Source: CAYWXV01 sp964462535 (GTDB lineage Bacteria; Bacteroidota; Ignavibacteria; OLB7). From it: a DNA stretch of 7,407 bases. The stretch is from contig CAYWXV010000099.1 of assembly GCA_964462535.1 (NCBI GenBank), positions 1 through 7,407 on the forward strand, given 5' to 3'. Position numbers and translations under genes: made by a program. Below are positions 1-6,500 of this stretch, piece after piece. The notes beneath the pieces were generated by a model. That model saw nothing but the letters and a program-made list of their open reading frames with translations, was not told the DNA's origin and made no database searches. Position 1 is the first letter of the stretch. Each line of letters begins with the position of its first letter.

Positions 1-32
1 CGGTCATTCAGCGGCCAACCGGCAACTCCTTC

Positions 33-53
33 TCCCATTCCCCAATCCCCAGC
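33..53 (+). repeat. Degenerate C-rich heptanucleotide tract upstream of gene 1
   Basis: Three consecutive 7-nt units (TCCCATT, CCCCAAT, CCCCAGC) lie 13 bp before the ATG of the truncated N-terminal copy. A cleaner version of the same unit (CCCCATT) is in the same relative place before the second truncated copy. Function unknown. Confidence 0.5.
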
Positions 54-66
54 CCGAGTCCCTACC

Positions 67-147
67 ATGCCCGAACTCCGCGTCTTTCCGCCTGCGGCGG
101 ATCTCCGTCCGCCTGCGGCGGACTTCGACATCATTACAACGACGTGA
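67..147 (+). pseudogene. Truncated copy of the family N-terminus (26-codon mini-ORF)
   Basis: ATG at 67 opens MPELRVF, matching the ELRVF of the real gene start, and then runs into two hairpin repeats (PPAADLRPPAAD) and stops at TGA 145-147. Fifteen bases (72-86) recur exactly at 168-182 inside the downstream gene, 96 bp later and in the same reading frame. Seen: an exact direct repeat in frame. Inferred: a relic of a gene start disrupted by the hairpin element, or an upstream ORF that affects translation of the gene beginning at 154. The match is short, so chance or local duplication is possible, but the spacer before the second paralogue shows the same plan. Confidence 0.5.
87..122 (+). repeat. 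Paired hairpin repeat (two identical 15-bp inverted repeats)
   Basis: TCCGCCTGCGGCGGA occurs at 87-101 and again at 108-122, separated by TCTCCG. Each copy folds into a 6-bp stem with a TGC loop. They are read in frame within the mini-ORF. A related pair lies in the spacer before the second paralogue (3473-3511). This looks like a small REP-like interspersed element. No T-run follows, so it is a poor terminator. Confidence 0.75.
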
Positions 148-153
148 TCCACC

Positions 154-3100
154 ATGAGTACCGCCAACGAACTCCGCGTCTTCATCTCCTCCACCTTCCG
201 CGATCTACAGGAAGAACGAGAGCATCTGGTGAAGAAGATCTTCCCCGAGATCCGTGCGCTTTGTCGTGAACGGGGGATAACGTTTACGGAAGTAGATCTG
301 CGGTGGGGATTGACCGATGAGGATGTTGTTCTGGGGCAGGTGATCCGAACATGTCTTGAAGAGATCGACAAGTGTCGGCCGTATTTCATCGGTATCACAG
401 GAGAGCGGTACGGATACGTACCGGACCTCCTGGAGTATTACAAGGATGCCGAACTATTGCGGCGCCACCCCTGGTTGCAGAATGCAGCGATGGAGGGGAG
501 TTCGATCATCGATCTCGAATTCCGCCACGCGGTCCTCAACGAGCGCAACGGAGCTGCTGACGGTGACGTGGTGGATGGAGGAGCGCGGTTCTTCTTTCGC
601 CGCGCGAGGCGCGCTCAGGTTTCGGCCGTCGACGCCGACGAGGCCGCTCGACTGGAGGATCTCAAACGGCGTGTTGCTGAGGCTGGACTACCTGTTGAGG
701 AGTTTCGAGATCCTGGCTCTCTCGGCGAAGCTGTCTACGATGCTCTCCTGGGTATCATAGACCGTGACTTCGCAGATGTTGCGCCACCAACACAGCTTGA
801 AGCTGAACGGACTCGACATCGCGCGTTCGCCGAGAGTCGCCGCCACTCCTACATTCCGAACCCCGACTATCTCCAACGACTTGACACATGGCTCCGCGGC
901 GACGAGCCACCACTGATAATCTATGCGGAGAGTGGATCCGGAAAGAGTTCTCTCGTCTCCTTCTGGTGCGATTTGATTCGTCGTTCGCAATCGGAGCTCC
1001 CGGTCGTAGAGCACTACGTTGGTATCGGAGCAGGAACGATCGATCACTTCGGGGTAATGCAACACATCATCCTGGAGGTAAGTGAAATCGTCGGTCGTGA
1101 TCTCGTTATGCCAGCTGCTCCTGAACAGATTACCAATGTATTCACGGATGTTTTTGGGTACCTGCAGGACAGACGGGTGGTGATTGTTATCGACGGAATC
1201 AATCAATTGACAGGGGAGGCACAGCAGCTCACGTGGCTCCCCCGCACCGTGCCACCAAACATCCGGCTGATAGTAACCACCACCGTCGAACAGACACTCG
1301 TGGACCTTCGTTCGCGTGGTTGGGTCGCTCTCGGTATGCAGCCCTTGAAGGAGCGTGAACGCGAGGCAGTGATTGTCCGCTACCTCTCCGAGTTTCACAA
1401 GGCCCTCACGCCTGACCTGATCCATCGCATTGCTGAGGATGCGAAGTGCGCTCACCCTCTATTTCTTCGCACGCTACTCGAGGAGCTTCGACTCGACAGT
1501 GGCCACGAACAGCTGCCGCAACATGTCGATTCGTATCTGGAGACAACCGGCACGGAAGATCTGTTCCAGGCGGTACTCGAGCGGATGGAAAACGACTACG
1601 GCGCGCGGACCGTTCGCGATGTCATGTCTCTCCTGTGGGGTAGTCGCTTCGGTTTGGGAGAACTCGATCTCGCGGAGCTCACCGGAACGTCGCGCCTCAA
1701 GCTGAGTGCCCTGCTCATCGGCCTGGACTATCATCTGGTGCGCAACGAAGATCGGTTCACGTTCTTCCACGATTACCTTCTGCGCGCGGTGGAAAAGCGT
1801 TATCTGAGCGATGGAGCGCGCCGCGCTACCGTCTGGCGTCTACTCATCGAGTTCTTTGAAAACGCTACCGTGACTCCGCGAACCGTCCGCGAGCTTGTTC
1901 ATGCCTACACACACCTTGGTGACGACGCCGGCGTGCTTCGAACCCTCTCGAGAATCGATCGCTTCATGGCAATTTCCGAGGAGCGAAGTAATCGATACGA
2001 GCTTCTCTCCGCTATTTCGGGTATCGATTCCAGGCGAGTCGTCGAGGCATGGACTACGGCACTCGCAGACTGGGAGCAGATGTCCTCGCCGGAAACGGCC
2101 GACTATCTGGCAGCTGCAGGGCTTGTGGCCGCTTATCTGGGTACCCTTGGTCGCGACTTGGATGCGATTCCGATTCTGATACGCGTGGTAGAGCGCGCCC
2201 GGAACGCGAACGATCGCACAGGAGAAATCGCGGGCCTGACAGCTCTCTCCGGGTGCTACGCGGTCACGAGCGCTCTCCCTGAAGCCAGAGTGCATGCCTT
2301 GCTAGCCGTCGAAATCGCCCGCGAGTCGGGTGACAAGACAGCTCACTGTAATGCCCTTGGTGCCCTGTCGGATGTTTGCATGTTCGCCGGTGAACTCGAC
2401 CTGGCGCTCAAGTACCTTGACGAACGTATCTCGCTTGTCACCGATCTGGGGCGAGTTGCAGAGCTTCCTCGAGCGCTCACTTCGCGCGGTGGAATTCATG
2501 TGCTGCGCTCCGAGTATCAGGCGGCGTTGGAGAGCTTTGATAAGGCGGAAGCTGCCGCGCGTCGTGTCGGGGATCGAAGGACGGTCGCTTACCTTCAGGG
2601 AAGTCGAGGGCTTGTCTATTTGCATCTGAACAGACTCGACGACGCGCGAGCATGCTTCGAACTAACCGAGCGAGAGGCACTTGAAATGGGGGATGCCCGA
2701 CTGCGGTCCCACGCTGTCGGCAACCTCGGGCTGGTCTACTTTGAAGAAGGAGACCTCGATCGAGCCGAAGAACATTACAATCGTCACATCTCGATCTGTT
2801 CTGAGATTGGAGAGGTGGTCGGCGCAGCAACCGCGACGTCCAACGTAGGGGAGATTTACGAAGTACGTGGCGATTTCGAGCGGGCACTTGACAATTATGC
2901 CATTGGCGCGCGCGAGATGATGCGGGTCAACAGTTATGCGGCGTTGACATTTCCGCTGGAGGCATCGGCACGTATCCTGATAGATCATCCTGAGTTATGC
3001 GACATCGACTTTCCATGGCCCGAGCGCGTCGACGACGCCCCCCTTTCCGACGACACTTCCGTTAGAGGACTGCAACGTGCACGAGACCTGGCCTCTGAGG

Positions 3101-3396
3101 CGCGTCGCCATGCGACGTCGATCGGCATGAAGGATGGCCGGGTCATCATACCCATCATCATGGCCCGCATCGAACATGCGTCGGGGAACCAGCCCGGAGC
3201 AATCGACGGTCTCCGGAAACTCCTAAACGTTGCGCAGACCGATGATGAGCGCGCCGACGTTTACTACTGGATGTGGAGGGTCGGCGCGAATGACGCGGCC
3301 TCCAACGCGCTTGCCCTGTACGAGACGCTGCAACGCGACACACCGAAGCACCTCTTTCGCACACGTCTGGAGGAACTCCGCCGGGCGTTGCAGTGA
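154..3396 (+). CDS. DUF4062-NACHT(STAND)-TPR protein, paralogue 1 (complete)
   Basis: A large cytosolic STAND-type ATPase of 1080 aa with no signal peptide or membrane segment. Residues 6-90 match DUF4062 (RVFISSTFRDL, VDLRWG, RPYFIGITGERYGYVP), the module also seen near the N-terminus of animal NPHP3, TEP1 and NWD1. The DUF4062-linked region runs to about residue 205. The P-loop AESGSGKS is at 258-265, Walker B VVIVIDGINQL at 342-352, and a sensor-1-like strand RLIVTTT at 371-377. A winged-helix-like segment ends in FTFFHDYLLRAVEKRYL (about 480-555). Seven 40-residue TPRs occupy 656-935, followed by a helical tail ending DTPKHLFRTRLEELRRALQ. The ATG at 154 is preferred because the paralogue aligns from the same point; there is no clear ribosome binding site. 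It stops with TGA, and a second in-frame TGA lies two codons on. By family analogy it is a ligand-sensing switch, possibly in defence or signalling. The domain calls are firm, the biological role is inferred. Confidence 0.9.
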   Translation: MSTANELRVFISSTFRDLQEEREHLVKKIFPEIRALCRERGITFTEVDLRWGLTDEDVVLGQVIRTCLEEIDKCRPYFIGITGERYGYVPDLLEYYKDAELLRRHPWLQNAAMEGSSIIDLEFRHAVLNERNGAADGDVVDGGARFFFRRARRAQVSAVDADEAARLEDLKRRVAEAGLPVEEFRDPGSLGEAVYDALLGIIDRDFADVAPPTQLEAERTRHRAFAESRRHSYIPNPDYLQRLDTWLRGDEPPLIIYAESGSGKSSLVSFWCDLIRRSQSELPVVEHYVGIGAGTIDHFGVMQHIILEVSEIVGRDLVMPAAPEQITNVFTDVFGYLQDRRVVIVIDGINQLTGEAQQLTWLPRTVPPNIRLIVTTTVEQTLVDLRSRGWVALGMQPLKEREREAVIVRYLSEFHKALTPDLIHRIAEDAKCAHPLFLRTLLEELRLDSGHEQLPQHVDSYLETTGTEDLFQAVLERMENDYGARTVRDVMSLLWGSRFGLGELDLAELTGTSRLKLSALLIGLDYHLVRNEDRFTFFHDYLLRAVEKRYLSDGARRATVWRLLIEFFENATVTPRTVRELVHAYTHLGDDAGVLRTLSRIDRFMAISEERSNRYELLSAISGIDSRRVVEAWTTALADWEQMSSPETADYLAAAGLVAAYLGTLGRDLDAIPILIRVVERARNANDRTGEIAGLTALSGCYAVTSALPEARVHALLAVEIARESGDKTAHCNALGALSDVCMFAGELDLALKYLDERISLVTDLGRVAELPRALTSRGGIHVLRSEYQAALESFDKAEAAARRVGDRRTVAYLQGSRGLVYLHLNRLDDARACFELTEREALEMGDARLRSHAVGNLGLVYFEEGDLDRAEEHYNRHISICSEIGEVVGAATATSNVGEIYEVRGDFERALDNYAIGAREMMRVNSYAALTFPLEASARILIDHPELCDIDFPWPERVDDAPLSDDTSVRGLQRARDLASEARRHATSIGMKDGRVIIPIIMARIEHASGNQPGAIDGLRKLLNVAQTDDERADVYYWMWRVGANDAASNALALYETLQRDTPKHLFRTRLEELRRALQ
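2119..2958 (+). repeat. Seven tandem TPR-coding units of exactly 120 bp (gene 1)
   Basis: The loop positions corresponding to the GEY/GDL motif fall at 2149, 2269, 2389, 2509, 2629, 2749 and 2869, an exact 120-bp step with no indels. Examples are FAGELDLALKYL, LRSEYQAALESF and EEGDLDRAEEHY. Each 40-residue unit is a helix-turn-helix TPR that stacks into a ligand or protein-binding solenoid. The units are diverged from each other, the first two most, suggesting an old array. Confidence 0.85.
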
Positions 3397-3422
3397 CGAT
3401 GACAATGGCACTTGATTGACAT

Positions 3423-3440
3423 CCCCATTCCCCATTCCCT
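3423..3440 (+). repeat. CCCCATT heptanucleotide tract upstream of gene 2
   Basis: Two perfect CCCCATT units (3423-3429, 3430-3436) plus a partial CCCT end 1 bp before the GTG of the truncated N-terminal copy. A degenerate version occupies the same place in the leader of the first gene. It is likely a microsatellite marking the duplicated segment. Confidence 0.6.
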
Positions 3441-3441
3441 A

Positions 3442-3549
3442 GTGAACGAATTCCGCGTCTTCATAAGCTCCATCCGCCTGCGGCGGACCTCCGCCTCGCC
3501 TGCGCCGAGGCTGCGGCCTTTTATCCACACAGCATTGGTAATGCGATGA
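3442..3549 (+). pseudogene. Truncated copy of the family N-terminus (35-codon mini-ORF, GTG start)
   Basis: GTG at 3442 opens VNEFRVFISS, which matches NELRVFISS of paralogue 1; 23 of 27 bases (3445-3471 against 166-192) agree. It then diverges into hairpin repeats (IRLRRTSASPAPRLRP) and ends at TGA 3547-3549. Its stop overlaps the ATG of paralogue 2 as ATGA. At the DNA level the relic is closer to paralogue 1 than to the gene directly after it. The likeliest reading is the 5' stump of a further gene copy that was cut by the hairpin element. A translated, coupled leader peptide is the alternative. In-frame stops at 3394 and 3400 show that it is not an extension of the gene before it. Confidence 0.55.
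3473..3511 (+). repeat. Paired hairpin repeat in the inter-gene spacer
   Basis: The first hairpin TCCGCCTGCGGCGGA (3473-3487) is identical to the two copies at 87-122. The second (3493-3511) has 8-bp arms around a TGC loop with one mismatched pair (3499/3505) and looks like a diverged relative. CTTTTAT begins 7 bases after it, at 3518, so weak terminator activity is possible, but the distance and short T-run argue against a strong one. Confidence 0.65.
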
Positions 3550-6500
3550 CGAGTGGCAGTGAACTGCGGGTGTTTATCTCGTCGACGTTCCGCGACTTGC
3601 AGGAAGAGCGCGAGCATCTCGTGAAGAAGATCTTCCCGGAGATCCGCGCGCTCTGCCGTGAGCGAGGGATCACGTTCACCGAGGTCGATCTGCGGTGGGG
3701 GCTGACCGATGAGGACATTGCGCTCGGCCAGGTCATCCGCACCTGTCTTGAAGAAGTCGACAACTGCAGGCCATACTTCATTGGCATCACCGGCGATCGA
3801 TATGGCTACGTTCCATCCTACCTCGACATCCAGAAAGATCCCGCATTGCTCAAGCAGTTTCCGTGGATCGAAGAGGTCGCGATCGACGGTATGAGCATCA
3901 CCGAGATGGAAGCGCACTACGCAGTACTGGCACCACCCCCTTCTCGCCCCTCCCTTCATGAAGGGAGGGGTGGTCGGCGCAGCGGACCGGGGTGGGATTC
4001 TTCGGGGCGGAGGGAGGAGTTGGAGAAGGCCAGGTTCTACTTCCGTCGTCAACGAGAGACCTTCGATGACGATCCGGACGAAAGCACCGAGCGCCGTCGG
4101 CTTGAAGAGTATCAACAGAGGATTCACGCGAGTGGTGCCTCGATCGAGCGTTTCCGCGACCCCGCATCCCTCGGTGAGATGATCTTCGACGATCTCGTCA
4201 GGATCATCAAACATGACTTCGCAGACGCCAGGCCACCGACACCCCTTGAACAGGAGCGTTCCCGTCACGCCGCATTCTCGCTGAGCAGGCGGCGTGCCTA
4301 CATCGCCAATCCACTCTATCTCAAACGACTCAACGAGCATGCCGCCTCCCACGATCCACCATTGATCGTCTACGCCGAGAGCGGGTCCGGCAAGAGTTCT
4401 CTCTTCGCATTCTGGGCCGAGCAGTATCGCCGCGCCAACCCCGACGTCCACATCGTCGAGCACTACGTCGGCATCGGCGCAACGGCAACCGACCACTACG
4501 CGATCATCCGGCATATCTGCATGGAGATCAACGAGCGTTTCGGTCGCGACGAAGAGATCCCATCGGATCCCGTGAAACTTGAAACGGCGCTCGGTCAGTG
4601 GTTCGGATATGCCGAGCACGAGTTGAGCAAGGCAAAGGCGGAAAGCGCAGGGCGCAAGGAGGAGTCAGATACGAATCCGGAACGTGCTTCTTCATTTGAT
4701 TCATCCTTCATCCTTCATCCTTCATCCTTTGCCGAGCATCCTTCGTCCTTCACCGAGCAGCCTTCATCCTNNNNNNNNNNNNNNNNNNNNNNNNNNNNNN
4801 NNNNNNNNNNNNNNNNNNNNNNNNNNNNNNNNNNNNNNNNNNNNNNNNNNNNNNNNNNNNNNNNNNNNNNCATCCTTCATCCTTTGCCGAGCATCCTTCG
4901 TCCTTCACCGAGCAGCCTTCATCCTCCAGCGCGCACCCCGCATCCCTGGTCATCATTCTCGACGGTCTCAACCAGCTCCAGGGCGACGCGCTGAGTCTCC
5001 GATGGATTCCCGATGTCATTTCTCCGTCCATTCGATTGGTACTAAGCTCGACAGTCGAAGGGACGCTGGTGGAGTTGAAGAAGCGAGGCTGGCAGCAGAT
5101 CGGTATGCAGGCGTTGAGTGAAGCGGAACGCGAGACGATCGTCGTGCGGTACCTGGCAGAGTATCACAAGTCATTGAACCCCGACCAGATCGGACGCATC
5201 GCAAGCGACTACAAATGCGGCCATCCCCTCTTCCTGAAGACTGTGCTGGAGGAACTCCGCCTGGTGGGACGGCAGGATGAACTCGACGCGAAGATCACGA
5301 GCTATCTGGAAACAACCGGGACGGAGGATCTTTTCCAGAAGGTCCTGGAGCGTCTGGAAGAGGACTACAACATGCGCGCCGTGCGCGATATCATGAGTCT
5401 TCTGGGCGCGAGTCGCGGCGGACTCGACGAGCGCGAGCTATCGGAACTCAGCAGTCTTGCCCGACTGAAGGTCGCGACGATGATCGCCGGACTGGACTAC
5501 CATCTGGTGCGGAAGGATGGCTACCTGACGTTCTTCCACGATTACCTCCGGCGTGCAGTGGAGAAGCGATATCTCTCTGATGGGACGAGGCTTCGAGATG
5601 TCCACGAACGACTTGTCCGTCAGTTCGCGTCGCAACCCGTGAGCCTGCGACCAACGCGGGAGCTGTTGCATGCCCTGGTCTCCCTGGGTGATCGAGATCG
5701 AGTGCGCGAAGTACTTGCAGAGATCGAGCGGTTCGAGCAACTCTGGTTATCGGAGCCGGAGGGAGTGTTGCGCCTGTGGTCCTCTGAAGAGGTAGTGACC
5801 GTCACAGAGGCATACCGTCGGGGCGTGGAAAGATGGACGCAGCAAGCGCATCCCAGCATCGAGCGACGAATAGAGCTGCTCTATTCAGTTGCTGCGTTGT
5901 TCGAGAGAGTGGGTGGTTGGGGGGAGGCCGAGGAAGTGCGTCGAGAGCAGCTGGAATTGCTTCGCTCGACAGGCGACGCGCAAGGTGAGTCGCAAATCTT
6001 GTCGTCGCTTGCAGCCCTGGTGTCTCGCCTTGGGCGATCGAGCGAGGCTGAGGCTCTGGCAAAAGAGGCCGAGGGAATCGCGCGCGCGGAGGGGGATCCC
6101 CGTCTGATTGCCAATGCCCTCCGCGTTCGAGCCGGCATGTATCGGGGTCGCGGACGCTACGCCGACGCGCTCGCCTGCTTGAAGGAGGCGGACGCGATTG
6201 CACGGGAGGTTGGTGATCGGCGCATGCTATCCTCTATCCTCAGCGTGCGTGGTCTTGTGCATCTGGATCGCGGGGAGGATGCCGAGGCGTTCACCTGTTT
6301 CCATGAGCAGGAAATCATCGCCAGGGAAGTGGGTGATCTCCGTGACATCGCCGATTCCATCGTCAATCGCGGAAAGTTGCATTCTCATCGTGGAGAGTAC
6401 ACCGAGGCGTTGACGCGATTTCAGGAGCAGGAAGTAATCGCAAGGCAGTTGGGAGATCGCAACCTGATGATTACTGTTCTCGCCAGTCGCGGTATCGTGC

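Larger units (their letters stand above)
3397..3545. other. Spacer between the two paralogues
   Basis: The 149 bp hold a second in-frame stop (3400-3402), a heptanucleotide tract, the truncated N-terminal copy and two hairpins. A TTGACA hexamer is at 3416-3421, but no credible -10 box lies at the right distance, so no promoter is called. The two large genes could share a transcript or be separately expressed; the sequence does not decide. Confidence 0.6.

Noticed and set aside
688..1455. 255-codon open frame on the minus strand
   Set aside because: It is fully antisense to the conserved ATPase region of gene 1, with no recognisable domain.
3416..3421. TTGACA as a -35 promoter box for gene 2
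   Set aside because: The hexamers 16-18 bp downstream (such as CTAGTG) do not resemble a -10 box.
3493..3525. Rho-independent terminator after gene 1
   Set aside because: The hairpin has a mismatch, the T-run is short (CTTTTAT) and begins 7 bases after the stem. The same hairpin family occurs in the leader of gene 1, where it follows no gene end in this window.
3264..4619. 451-codon open frame on the minus strand
   Set aside because: It lies antisense to the end of gene 1 and the conserved DUF4062/P-loop region of gene 2. Its peptide matches no family I recognise, and it is what codon bias on the plus strand produces.
4771..4870. Apparent frameshift splitting gene 2 into two genes
   Set aside because: The phase change depends only on the arbitrary 100-N length. 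The same repeat peptide is in frame on both sides, and Walker A and Walker B each occur once, in the right order.
4701..4925. CRISPR-like array
   Set aside because: The repeats are contiguous, imperfect and have no unique spacers. They are a coding minisatellite.
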